The notes: a model not told the origin generated them from the letters alone. 10,682 bases of DNA from Acidobacteriota bacterium (GCA_016210895.1 JACQTG010000030.1:1-10682); one strand, 5' to 3'. Positions 1-7,346 are shown, counted from the stretch's first letter. A program made the numbers and translations.

Positions 1-3000
1 CACCGTCCACGTCGGAGTCGTTCGCCAGCACCCCAGAAGCCGCGAGAATGGCCAGCAGGGTGTCCTCGGAGGTCGAGTAGCTGTCGTTGACCGCCACCGG
101 GGCGTCGTTGACGGCATTCACGGTCACGGTGACGGTGGCGGAGTCGGAGCCGCCCTGGCCGTCGCTGATGGTGTAGGTGAAGGAGTCGGAGCCGTTGAAG
201 TTGAGGTTGGGGGTGTAGGTGACATTGGAAGCCGTGAAGCTGACCGAGCCGTTCGTCCCCTGGGTGACGCTGGTGACCGAGAGGGAGTCGCCGTCGGGGT
301 CGGAGTCATTGGCCAGCACGTTGATGAGGGCGGAAGTATCTTCGTCGAGCGCCACCCCGTCATCCACGGCGTTAGGAGCGGAATTGGGCGGCGGCGTGCC
401 GCTGCCGCTCAAGCTGACGGTAGGCGAGCCGGCATTGCTGACAATGGTGATAGTGCCACTGGCCGGGCCAGTTGCCGCCGGGCTGAAGGTGACGTCGAAG
501 GTGAGCGAGGCGCTGGGGGCGAGTGTGGCCGGGAGCCCGGGGAGGCTCAGGGCAAAGGCGGAGCTCCCGCTCAGGGTAATGGAGCTCACGGTCAGGTCAG
601 CCGTGCCGGTGTTGGTAACGGTGACGGTTGGGGCGGCGCTGATCGAACCCACCAGGACGTTGCCAAAGTCCAGGACCGAAGCGCTCAAGCTGATCCCGGG
701 GGCCATGCCGGTGCCGGTGAGGGAGACAGTCGGAGAGCCGGCATCACTGGCAACCGTCACGGTGCCACTCGCGAGGCTTACGGCGGCCGGGCTGAAGGTG
801 ACGTCGAAAGTGAGCGAGGTGCTGGGGGCGAGCGTGGCCGGGAGCCCGGGCATGCTCAGGGCAAAGGCCGAGCTGCCGCTCAGGGTGATGCTCGAGACAA
901 TGAGGTCGGCCGAGCCGGAGTTCGTGACAGTCACCGTCTGCCCCGCACTGGTGGTGCCCACCAGGACGCTGCCGAAGTCGAGGCTGTTGGTGCTGAGGCT
1001 AATGGCCGGGGCGATGCCGGTGCCGGTGAGGGAGACGGTGGGAGAGCCAGCGTTGCTGGCAACCGTCACCGTGCCACTCGCCAGGCCCAGGGCAGCCGGG
1101 CTGAAGGTGACGTCGAAGGTGAGGGAGGCGCTCGGGGCCAGCGTAGCCGGGAGGCCGGGCAAGCTCAAGGCAAAGGCGGAGTTGCCGCTGAGGGTGATGC
1201 TCGAGACGCTCAGGTCAGCCGTCCCGGTGTTCGTTACAGTCACCGTCTGCCCGGCGCTGGTGGTGCCCACCAGGACGTTGCCGAAGCTGAGGCTAGTGGG
1301 GCTGACGTTGATGGCCGGCTGCGCCGCAGCTTGGACTTCGACGCGGAGGTCGGCTGTGCGCTCGAGGCCGCCGCTACGGCCCACGATTACGGCAGTGACG
1401 ACTCCTGCCGGTGTCCCGAGGGGAGCAGAGAGTGTCAAGGTAGCGGAGTTGCCAGCCGGCACTTGAGGGGGGTCGAAGCTGGCCTCCACGCCCGTGGGCA
1501 GGTTCCGCACGCTGAGTTGGACCAGGTCGCCAAACGAACCCAGCGGCTCGACGCTGATATTGATAATAGTCGGCTCCCCGCCCGCGCGCACGGTCACCCC
1601 GACGGCCGGGTCGATGTCCAGGGTCAGGGTGAAATCCGGGGTGAGGGTCTCGCTGCCTGTATCCGACCCGGTGCCGGCCCCGCGGCTTGAAAAGTCGATG
1701 ATTTTCCATTCCGCCGAGGATCGGGAGCGCAGCAACGCCATGCGCAGGGTCAGGGATTCCCGGCGCTGCTGGACCACGGTCGGGTTGTCCTGGGTCGTGA
1801 AGCTGAGCTCGAGGGTGACCTGGAAATTGGCGACGTCGCGCTGGACCTGCTGGTTATCAATGCGGTAGTAAACCCGGATCTCTGCGGCGGTCTGGAAGAA
1901 ATTGCGGGTGCTCTCCTCCAGAATCGGGTAGAGGCGGAAAAACTCTGGGCTGAAACAGCTCATGAATAGCGTGACGTCCTGGGCCTCGTTGCCTCCCACG
2001 ATGCAGTCGGCAATCAGCAGGGCGGGGTCGGGTACCGGCTCGACCCCCAGCCGCCACTCGGTCCGGGCGCTATGGCCGTCGTCATCGGTGACCCGCAGCC
2101 ACACGCTGTAAGAACCGCGTTCCAAGCGCCAGGTGTCGATCTCGAAGTTGGGTCCGGCCCCTCGGAGCAAGGTGTTTTCAATCTCCCACTCAAACTGCCG
2201 GATGGGGTGGCCTTCGGCAGACCGGGATTCGGTGGCGTTGAGCCGCAGCAAGGCGCCCTGCACCACACTCAGCTGACCGGTGGTGATCGGCTCGGGGGGC
2301 TGCTGGCGATCGAAGTACCAATCGCCCGTGATGACGGCGTCGGGCGGGAGGTGGACGTCGAGGAGACCTTGGGAGCCACCGCCTGCAGTGACCTGCGGAG
2401 GCTGAACCGTGAGGCGGCCTTCGGCCTCGCTGCCGTCCGCCAGGGACACCACAAAGCTATAGGAGCCTACTGGGACGTTGTCGGCCACGGTTAGGGTGAT
2501 GGCCAAGCTCTCGGCAGTGCTCTCGCCCAAGGCGGCGGTCAAGCCAGCCTGGCTGAAGGTGACGGCCGTCGCCCCGGCCAGACCTTCCCCGCGAATCACC
2601 GCCGCAATGGCGGTGCCGGGCCCGGCGCTGTTCGGCTCAATCTTCACCCGCGGCAGGGTGGCGGTCTCGCTGAAGGCCTCCTCGATCTCTTCGTCGGTGG
2701 CTTTGCGCTTGGGAGCCGGGGGACGGTTGGTCTGGACGGTGGTGATCTCGCCCGGGAACAGGATCACGGTGCCGGCGATGGTGGGGTTGTTCGAGGTGAC
2801 CGCTACCGCCCCGTTTATGGCGAGGACCGTGGTTTCGGTAGGGGTGGCGTTCAGGTATTCGCCGGTACCGATGACGCCGGCAACCGCCTGTCCAGTGCGG
2901 ATCTTGAATTCGCCGTCCGGCCGCGTCCGCTTGACCACATCGGCCCGCACCTTGCCATAAATCAGCTCCAGTTGCGATTGCTCGCTGGCGGCGTCCTGCT

Positions 3001-3328
3001 TGATAATCTTGAGCTGGCTGCTCGACCCGACGTTCAAAATGGACCCGTCGGTCAGGGTGACGCGCACCCGCCCGCCCTGCTCGGTGCGGACAGTGTCAAG
3101 CCAGAGGACGTCGGCGCCCTTTTGGGCTTCAAACGAGCTGCGGCCGCGTTGGATGTAATCTTTGGGAATGAGGGCAGTGATAGTCCCGGCCGCCGAACCC
3201 GGGTTTTGAGCCGTCAGCGAGCTGCCGGCCGCAAGAACGGCCAGGGAGAGCAAGAGGGCAGCGGCCAGTCGAGACCCGTCCCCTGTGCCCCTCCGGGGGC
3301 TCGCCTTGGTCTTTCCTCCACCGCGCAT
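1..3328 (-). CDS. Large exported FecR-domain protein with HYDIN/ASH and cadherin-like repeats (3' end outside window)
   Basis: At least 1109 codons stay open to the left edge, so the C terminus is missing. The ATG at 3328 is well fixed: an in-frame TAG lies nine codons upstream with no other start between, and GGAG stands three bases before the ATG. Residues 1-20 are basic, 21-35 hydrophobic, and a signal-peptidase site is likely after Ala40 (LTA|Q). A FecR domain follows at about 70-165, ending with GVIGTGEYL. Next come an IPT/Ig-like region (225-310), a PKD-like region (330-431), a possible NTF2/SnoaL-like segment (433-547), another Ig-like region (560-665), three 103-residue ASH/choice-of-anchor-D repeats (673-981), and cadherin-like Ca-binding repeats with NDSDPDGD-type loops (986-1069 and from 1070). 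FecR domains outside iron signalling are often found in surface proteins. I infer a secreted or cell-surface structural or adhesive role. The gene follows a PilZ gene by 40 bases, probably in one transcript. The specific function is unknown. Confidence 0.85.
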   Translation of the reverse strand, partial: MRGGGKTKASPRRGTGDGSRLAAALLLSLAVLAAGSSLTAQNPGSAAGTITALIPKDYIQRGRSSFEAQKGADVLWLDTVRTEQGGRVRVTLTDGSILNVGSSSQLKIIKQDAASEQSQLELIYGKVRADVVKRTRPDGEFKIRTGQAVAGVIGTGEYLNATPTETTVLAINGAVAVTSNNPTIAGTVILFPGEITTVQTNRPPAPKRKATDEEIEEAFSETATLPRVKIEPNSAGPGTAIAAVIRGEGLAGATAVTFSQAGLTAALGESTAESLAITLTVADNVPVGSYSFVVSLADGSEAEGRLTVQPPQVTAGGGSQGLLDVHLPPDAVITGDWYFDRQQPPEPITTGQLSVVQGALLRLNATESRSAEGHPIRQFEWEIENTLLRGAGPNFEIDTWRLERGSYSVWLRVTDDDGHSARTEWRLGVEPVPDPALLIADCIVGGNEAQDVTLFMSCFSPEFFRLYPILEESTRNFFQTAAEIRVYYRIDNQQVQRDVANFQVTLELSFTTQDNPTVVQQRRESLTLRMALLRSRSSAEWKIIDFSSRGAGTGSDTGSETLTPDFTLTLDIDPAVGVTVRAGGEPTIINISVEPLGSFGDLVQLSVRNLPTGVEASFDPPQVPAGNSATLTLSAPLGTPAGVVTAVIVGRSGGLERTADLRVEVQAAAQPAINVSPTSLSFGNVLVGTTSAGQTVTVTNTGTADLSVSSITLSGNSAFALSLPGLPATLAPSASLTFDVTFSPAALGLASGTVTVASNAGSPTVSLTGTGIAPAISLSTNSLDFGSVLVGTTSAGQTVTVTNSGSADLIVSSITLSGSSAFALSMPGLPATLAPSTSLTFDVTFSPAAVSLASGTVTVASDAGSPTVSLTGTGMAPGISLSASVLDFGNVLVGSISAAPTVTVTNTGTADLTVSSITLSGSSAFALSLPGLPATLAPSASLTFDVTFSPAATGPASGTITIVSNAGSPTVSLSGSGTPPPNSAPNAVDDGVALDEDTSALINVLANDSDPDGDSLSVTSVTQGTNGSVSFTASNVTYTPNLNFNGSDSFTYTISDGQGGSDSATVTVTVNAVNDAPVAVNDSYSTSEDTLLAILAASGVLANDSDVDG
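386..1312 (-). repeat. Three tandem 309-bp units encoding 103-residue ASH/HYDIN-type repeats
   Basis: Units run 1312-1004, 1003-695 and 694-386 with no length difference. Landmark words recur at exactly 309-base steps: the block starting ggctgaagg is at 481, 790 and 1099, and caggacg is at 653, 962 and 1271. Protein units begin I-[NS]-[VL]-S and contain FG[NS]VLVG, then TVTVTN[TS]G[ST]ADL, FDVTFSPA and SGT[VI]T[VI]. Nucleotide identity is high, including long runs shared by all three copies, which points to recent duplication or gene conversion. Confidence 0.9.
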
Positions 3329-3368
3329 GTGCTCCGGCCTGCCCGTCCGCGCCTAGAACCAGGCGGGG

Positions 3369-3737
3369 CTAGTGAGTTGTTTCCTTCCCGGGGACCCGCG
3401 GACCTTCGCCGGGCCGCAGGAAGCGATACCGATCGATGCGCGCCGCCACGCCCACATGCTCGGGCTCGCCCTGAACGGGCTCAACACGCACCACGCTCCC
3501 GATGCAGTGCAGCAAGACGCTCCCGCCCGGGGCGCCTTCCACCTCCAGGCGCACGTAGAACTCCACCTTGCTCTCCGGAGGCAAGTCGTGGTCGAACAGG
3601 AAGTAGATTCCTGTAGCGCTGATGTCCCGGATGGTGGCGGGTTCTTTGACCTCGCCCCTATTTTCCTGCCATTTCACTTCCAGGGGGAGCGCCAGCGGAA
3701 AGCGCTGCGCCCGCCTGCGTTCGTCGGTGCTCTGCAT
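3369..3737 (-). CDS. PilZ-domain protein (probable c-di-GMP receptor)
   Basis: This 122-residue protein consists almost entirely of one PilZ domain. Both c-di-GMP binding signatures are visible: RRAQR at residues 8-12 (the RxxxR-type motif) and D38-I-S40-A-T-G43 (the D/NxSxxG motif). The rest has the alternating pattern expected of the beta-barrel. There is no signal peptide or membrane segment, so it should act in the cytoplasm. The ATG at 3737 has TAGGA five bases upstream. Free-standing PilZ proteins usually pass the c-di-GMP signal to motility, secretion or polysaccharide machinery by protein contact. Its stop is 40 bases before the start of the large FecR-repeat protein. I infer a shared transcript and perhaps c-di-GMP control of that surface protein or its secretion, though the sequence does not prove this. 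The last 20 or so residues look unstructured. Confidence 0.88.
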   Translation of the reverse strand: MQSTDERRRAQRFPLALPLEVKWQENRGEVKEPATIRDISATGIYFLFDHDLPPESKVEFYVRLEVEGAPGGSVLLHCIGSVVRVEPVQGEPEHVGVAARIDRYRFLRPGEGPRVPGKETTH

Positions 3738-3833
3738 GTGGTTCCTACCTCTCCGTCATCTTCGAGTTCGCGGCTAAGAGGCCTGACCCCAGGGTTTTCC
3801 CAACCCCAATCGTTTCCCCCCTGAGCCGGCTCC

Positions 3834-3862
3834 ATCATCTTTTATGCCCCTTGAAGCGTCAA
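3834..3862 (-). promoter_or_regulatory. Candidate sigma-70-type promoter for the PilZ gene
   Basis: On the minus strand TTGACG (3862-3857, five of six matches to TTGACA) is followed after 17 bases by GATGAT (3839-3834, four of six matches to TATAAT). This lies about 97 bases before the PilZ ATG, in the only sizeable gap (3738-3968) between that gene and the phosphonate operon. The -10 is weak, so this is a candidate only. I see no convincing terminator for the upstream operon in the same gap. Confidence 0.3.
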
Positions 3863-3968
3863 TGCGAGAAGGGGAGCAATAGGCCGCGAAAGGAGGGGGA
3901 GAGGTAGGACCCCAGTCCTGTTGAACGGATAGACTCTGTGCCCTACTTGTTAACATTTTTATTTTCAG

Positions 3969-4733
3969 CTAGTTGAAGACATCGGGCTCCCGTTCCATCT
4001 TGCCGTACGAAGAAGCCACCTGAGGCAGGACGCGTTTATGCGCTCTTTCCAAATCCTCTTCCACATCAATCTCAATCCAGGGCAGCCGGGCGGTCAACGT
4101 ATATGCAACGCGGTGGCCCTCTGCGGCCAGGGCAGGCAGGCAGGAGGTGAAGTAGGCGTTCCGGTTCTTCTCTTCGCGGACCAGGGCGTCCAGCACAACA
4201 GGCAAGCGGGCCGAGGCCGATGGGGCGAAGCGGGCGATGCCCAGGAAAGTGCCGAAGGCTCGGTCGGCCGGGATGTTCTTGCCAATCTCGACCACGCGCT
4301 CGTTCTCCACCCTGGCCTTCATGGTCTCTTCGACCAGTGCCCGATCGAGAACCACGCAGACATCCGCGTCGCTCTCGAAGCAGGGCCGGAGGATGTCCGG
4401 GTGGAAGAGCAGGTCGGTGTGCAGGCAGAGCAGGTCGCGCCCGGCGAACTCCTCCCGGGCTGCCCAGAATGAGTGCAGGTTGTTCGTGGTGGCGTAGTCG
4501 GGGTCGTGCAGCGTGCGCACCCGCTTGCCGTAGCGGCGGACGATTTGCTCGGCCGCGTGCCCGGTCACAACCAGGACGTCCTGGATGCCGTACTGCATCA
4601 GGGCCTCGAGCTGGTAGTCGAGCAGCGGCCGCCCGCCCACTTCAAGCAGGCATTTGGGGCGCGTATCGGTGAGGGGGCGTAGGCGTGTGCCGGCCCCGGC
4701 GGCGAGCAACACGGCCAGTCTGCCGGCTGGCAT
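3969..4733 (-). CDS. LicC/PntC-like nucleotidyltransferase (probable phosphonate cytidylyltransferase)
   Basis: This 254-residue single-domain NTP transferase has an intact nucleotide-binding loop, AAGAGTRLRPLT (11-22), followed by RPK (25-27). It also has a TNNLHSFW stretch (83-90) typical of the LicC/PntC branch, a metal-binding Asp107 in LHTDLLF, and a second one, Asp223, in WIEID (219-223). LicC makes CDP-choline and PntC makes CMP-2-aminoethylphosphonate. Its place as last gene of a PEP mutase operon makes a phosphonate (2-aminoethyl- or hydroxyethylphosphonate) the likely acceptor and CTP the likely nucleotide, by inference. I chose ATG 4733. A TTG directly before it (4736) is also possible. 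The preceding decarboxylase gene stops at 4740, so translation is probably coupled. It is the second of three nucleotidyltransferase folds in the window and the only one with a fully canonical GxGTR loop. A sugar-phosphate substrate cannot be excluded. Confidence 0.85.
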   Translation of the reverse strand: MPAGRLAVLLAAGAGTRLRPLTDTRPKCLLEVGGRPLLDYQLEALMQYGIQDVLVVTGHAAEQIVRRYGKRVRTLHDPDYATTNNLHSFWAAREEFAGRDLLCLHTDLLFHPDILRPCFESDADVCVVLDRALVEETMKARVENERVVEIGKNIPADRAFGTFLGIARFAPSASARLPVVLDALVREEKNRNAYFTSCLPALAAEGHRVAYTLTARLPWIEIDVEEDLERAHKRVLPQVASSYGKMEREPDVFN

Positions 4734-4739
4734 CAACGC

Positions 4740-5219
4740 TCAGGCGGGCCGCCGAACGGCCCGCTCGAACCGCCCCCGCATTTCCACGGGGTCGTAGGGA
4801 ATTCGCGGGGTGTCAGGTTCGTTGCCGGGCTCGACCCGGAGGACGCGCACCCGGAAGCCGACGTCTTCGAAATTGACCGCAGCGGAGCAAGTGGGCTGGT
4901 CGCCGGTGGAGGCGTAGGTCCCGTTGTCGAGGACGATGTGCTCCAGGTTGGGCAGGCGCAGGTGGCGGGCCAGGGCCAGGCTGCCCAGGCTCATCAGGGC
5001 AGCGCCGTCGCCGTCGAGCACGATTACCGTGCGATCCGGTCGGGCCAAGGCCAACCCCATGCCGATCGAGAGCGCGCAGCCCATGCTGCCGCACATGTAG
5101 AAGTTCTGCGGGCGGTCGCGGGCGACGTAGAGCTCGCGGCTGATCATGCCGGTGGTGGCCACTACCAGTTCGTCCGTCCAGCCGACAGCCAGCTGGCGGA
5201 TGGCATCTAGGCGTCGCAC
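4740..5219 (-). CDS. Phosphonopyruvate decarboxylase, C-terminal thiamine-diphosphate-binding subunit
   Basis: The 159 residues match the pyrophosphate-binding half of phosphonopyruvate/sulfopyruvate decarboxylases. VVATTGMISREL comes early, then CGSMGCALSIGMGLALARPDR, then the thiamine-diphosphate/Mg motif that opens with LDGDG and ends in LDNGTYASTGDQPT about 25 residues later. With its partner subunit it should decarboxylate phosphonopyruvate to phosphonoacetaldehyde, the step that pulls the unfavourable PEP mutase reaction forward. The start is GTG at 5219, supported by a strong GAGGAG five bases upstream. It overlaps the alpha gene by 13 bases in another frame. Known single-chain enzymes are about 375-400 residues, whereas this pair totals 299. 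The pair resembles the two-subunit ComD/ComE sulfopyruvate decarboxylase in layout. Sulfopyruvate is therefore an alternative substrate, but the PEP mutase gene alongside argues for phosphonopyruvate. Confidence 0.87.
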   Translation of the reverse strand: MRRLDAIRQLAVGWTDELVVATTGMISRELYVARDRPQNFYMCGSMGCALSIGMGLALARPDRTVIVLDGDGAALMSLGSLALARHLRLPNLEHIVLDNGTYASTGDQPTCSAAVNFEDVGFRVRVLRVEPGNEPDTPRIPYDPVEMRGRFERAVRRPA

Positions 5220-5629
5220 CCCCGCTCCTCGACGATGGTGTAGTCGTCGTATTCGAGCAGCGCCAGCAGCGGCACCGTGATCTTGTGCATGAAGAAGTGC
5301 TCGAACGGTTTCGTGCGCAGGCTGATGAGCAAGTGCACCGAGAGGCCGTAGGGCTTGAGCAGCGAGCTGATGGGGTTGACCAGGTGCCCCAACCCCGAGC
5401 TCTGCAAATACACGAGCGGCTTCCGGCCTCCCATCGCCGCCCCGGCGGCGATGGCCAGGGCTACGTCTTCCCGCGGCGCTGGAATGAAAGGCAGGGAGGC
5501 GTCGGCCCGCAGGTCATGGATGAACGGGGTCAGGCCCGAGCAGGGCACGCCCACGAAGAAGTCATAGCCTTGCTCGCGGAACTGCCGGTAGAGGCCGACG
5601 CTCGTGGCTAGAGTCGTATCTGCTCGCAT
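5207..5629 (-). CDS. Phosphonopyruvate decarboxylase, N-terminal (PYR-domain) subunit
   Basis: These 140 residues match the N-terminal half of phosphonopyruvate decarboxylases and ComD of sulfopyruvate decarboxylase. Visible are GYDFFVGVPCSGLTPFI, then APREDVALAIAAGAA with the conserved Glu that activates the thiamine ring in this family. After it come GGRKPLVYLQSSGLGHLVNP and a HxFMHKIT segment. It has no GDG motif of its own and needs the beta subunit, encoded immediately downstream, to bind cofactor. The ATG at 5629 lies inside the 3' end of the PEP mutase gene (22-base overlap), so the two are probably coupled. The ribosome-binding site is poor (AAGG almost touching the ATG). The usual linker of roughly 40-60 residues between PYR and PP domains in single-chain enzymes is absent here and in beta. 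Confidence 0.86.
   Translation of the reverse strand: MRADTTLATSVGLYRQFREQGYDFFVGVPCSGLTPFIHDLRADASLPFIPAPREDVALAIAAGAAMGGRKPLVYLQSSGLGHLVNPISSLLKPYGLSVHLLISLRTKPFEHFFMHKITVPLLALLEYDDYTIVEERGCDA
5225..5230 (-). promoter_or_regulatory. Shine-Dalgarno site for the decarboxylase beta subunit
   Basis: GAGGAG lies five bases before GTG 5219, inside the last codons of the alpha-subunit gene. It decides in favour of the GTG start and shows that beta is meant to be translated as a separate chain, not as a frameshifted remnant of a fused gene. Confidence 0.7.
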
Positions 5630-7287
5630 ACCTTGACGTAGTCTTCGTAGGTGTCCACTTCCATCCAGCCTTTATAGATATCGACGGCCGTGACCGGGAG
5701 GCCTTGGTCGAGCAGCTCTTGAATCAAGTCGGCGAGGCTGGCCTGGTCGAAGCGGCTGGCTTCGTGGAAGGGGTGCTGGCTGTAGCTCTTGGCGAGGCGG
5801 TGGTAGGTGTCGCGCAGGATCTTGGAGCCACGCGGGGAAAACAACGCTAGGCCGATGAATTCAGCGTGCGCCTGCCCGGGCTCGATGGCCCGCCCGATAC
5901 GGACTACGCGGTTGCCGTCGGCCGAGGGGATAAAGCGGTTTCTAAAGAGCGGCGAGTTCTGGGTGATGACCAGCTCGGGGTGGCTCACCGGGTGGAGCGT
6001 GCCACGCTCGTAGCTTTCCCGCCAGGCGTGGTCGACCACCAGGGCGATGTCGGCTGCGGTGCGCAGCAGCCGGTCGAGGATGCTGCTGTCGAAAAGGATG
6101 TCCCCATAGAGCACAAGCACCCGGCCCTCGAGCGCTGGTTCGGCCGAGAAGAGCGAAGCCAGATTGTGAGTCTCGGCGTAGCGATCATTGTCCGCGTAGC
6201 GGACGCCACTAAGCTGGGGGAAGGCTTCCTTCTTGTAGCCGCGCACCACCACGACGTCGGTAATCCCGTGGGCGCGCAGCCGCTCCACCTGCCGCTCGAG
6301 AATTGTCTTCCCGCCCACCTCCCACAGGGCCTTGGGGCGGTCCTTGATGAGCGGCATCAGCTCCCGCTCGAAGCCCACGCCGGCCGCCACGATGACGGCC
6401 GTGGTCTTGGCCTGGGCCGCGGGCAGGAACTGCTCTTCCTGGCTCTGCAGCTCATCCACGCCCACGAGTTTGTAAATCTCTTCCAGGGGAGCGATGCGCC
6501 CGTCCACTGCGGCTGGATACTGCTTTTCGCGGAGTTCGCCGAGCGTCTCCCGCACCGCCTTCACCGCCGCCCGGATGCCCTGATTGGCAAAGATGACCAG
6601 CCGGTACCCGGACTCGTAGAGCTCCTTCGCGGTGACGTGCTTGAAAATGGTCGGCACCACGGCCAGCGGTATGGGCCGGTCCCAGCGGGCGGCGAAGGCC
6701 TTGACTTCGTCGGGCGTCGGCAGCTTCGAGTGCACCAGCACCAGGTCAGCCCCGGCCTCGGCGTAGGCTCGGCCGCGCTTGAGGGCTTCCTCGAGGCCCC
6801 AGCCGGCGATGAAGGCTTCGGTCCGGGCGATGACCACGAAGTCCGGGCTCTTCTGGGTCTGCTTGGCGGCGCGGATCTTACCCACGAATTCGTCGACGCT
6901 TTCCAGGTCCCGCTTCACCGCGGTGTAGAAGCTGCAGCGCTTGGGGAAGACGTTGTCCTCGATGGAGATGCCCGCGATGCCGGCCTTCTCGGCCTCGCGC
7001 ACCAGGCGCATCACGTTGATGGCGTTGCCGAAGCCATTGTCGCAGTCAGCCACGACGGGGAGCGTGGTGGCATCGTTGATTTCGCTTGTGACCGCCAAAT
7101 GCTCGGCCATGGAAAGGACGCTGGCGTCGGGCAGGGCGCGGGCGGCGTTGATCTCAAAGCCGCTCGCCCAGACGCCGTCAAAGCCGGCTTCTTCGGCGAG
7201 TCTGGCGGTAAGCCCATTGTGCGCCCCCACCAGCAGCGTCGCCTGCGGCCGCCGCAGCAGTTCCCGAAGTCGCTTCGCCTTGCTCAT
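5608..7287 (-). CDS. pepM: Phosphoenolpyruvate mutase-nucleotidyltransferase fusion
   Basis: The 559-residue protein has two domains. Residues 1-290 are an isocitrate-lyase-superfamily PEP mutase, which isomerises phosphoenolpyruvate to phosphonopyruvate. Metal ligands are in place (Asp54, Asp81 and Asp83 in DCDNG, Glu110), as is the arginine of VVIARTEA (155). The diagnostic gating-loop motif EDKxxxxxNS reads EDNVFPKRCS (110-119), a Lys-to-Asn and Asn-to-Cys change that recalls the KRC of methylisocitrate lyases. Residues 296-559 are a LicC/PntC-type nucleotidyltransferase with an altered loop, AAGVGFERELMPL, and with RPKAL (317-321), Asp396 in LYGDILFD and Asp545 in WMEVD. Such fusions are known in phosphonate clusters, where the second domain is thought to activate the final phosphonate with CTP. 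It is the first gene of an operon with overlapping decarboxylase genes. The ATG at 7287 lacks a clear ribosome-binding site. If the altered loop changed the chemistry, a related lyase or hydrolase activity is the alternative, but the adjacent decarboxylase favours mutase. Confidence 0.87.
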   Translation of the reverse strand: MSKAKRLRELLRRPQATLLVGAHNGLTARLAEEAGFDGVWASGFEINAARALPDASVLSMAEHLAVTSEINDATTLPVVADCDNGFGNAINVMRLVREAEKAGIAGISIEDNVFPKRCSFYTAVKRDLESVDEFVGKIRAAKQTQKSPDFVVIARTEAFIAGWGLEEALKRGRAYAEAGADLVLVHSKLPTPDEVKAFAARWDRPIPLAVVPTIFKHVTAKELYESGYRLVIFANQGIRAAVKAVRETLGELREKQYPAAVDGRIAPLEEIYKLVGVDELQSQEEQFLPAAQAKTTAVIVAAGVGFERELMPLIKDRPKALWEVGGKTILERQVERLRAHGITDVVVVRGYKKEAFPQLSGVRYADNDRYAETHNLASLFSAEPALEGRVLVLYGDILFDSSILDRLLRTAADIALVVDHAWRESYERGTLHPVSHPELVITQNSPLFRNRFIPSADGNRVVRIGRAIEPGQAHAEFIGLALFSPRGSKILRDTYHRLAKSYSQHPFHEASRFDQASLADLIQELLDQGLPVTAVDIYKGWMEVDTYEDYVKVCEQIRL

Positions 7288-7320
7288 TGGAACGCTATGT
7301 TAGGAGCTCCCAAACCCGCA

Positions 7321-7326
7321 AGTATA
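7321..7326 (-). promoter_or_regulatory. Possible -10 element for the phosphonate operon
   Basis: TATACT (minus strand 7326-7321, five of six matches to TATAAT) stands 33 bases before the pepM ATG. No good -35 hexamer sits 16-18 bases upstream. That position falls at the edge of the nested inverted repeat at 7347-7404. The call is weak. Confidence 0.3.
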
Positions 7327-7346
7327 GCGCACACATACTTGTCGGA

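Noticed and set aside
386..1312. CRISPR-like repeat array
   Set aside because: Units are 309 bases, contiguous and coding, with no spacers.
219..1466. A plus-strand open frame of about 415 codons with a repeating protein pattern
   Set aside because: The repetition only mirrors the 309-bp tandem repeat; the minus-strand frame continues through it as ASH-type repeats in a signal-peptide protein.
3784..3818. Small GGGTT/AACCC hairpin in the gap before the PilZ gene
   Set aside because: Only a five-pair stem and no T-tract, likely by chance in GC-rich sequence.
5207..5219. Frameshift splitting a single-chain phosphonopyruvate decarboxylase
   Set aside because: The linker present in single-chain enzymes is absent, each half ends or begins at a domain boundary, and the second half has its own strong GAGGAG and GTG start.
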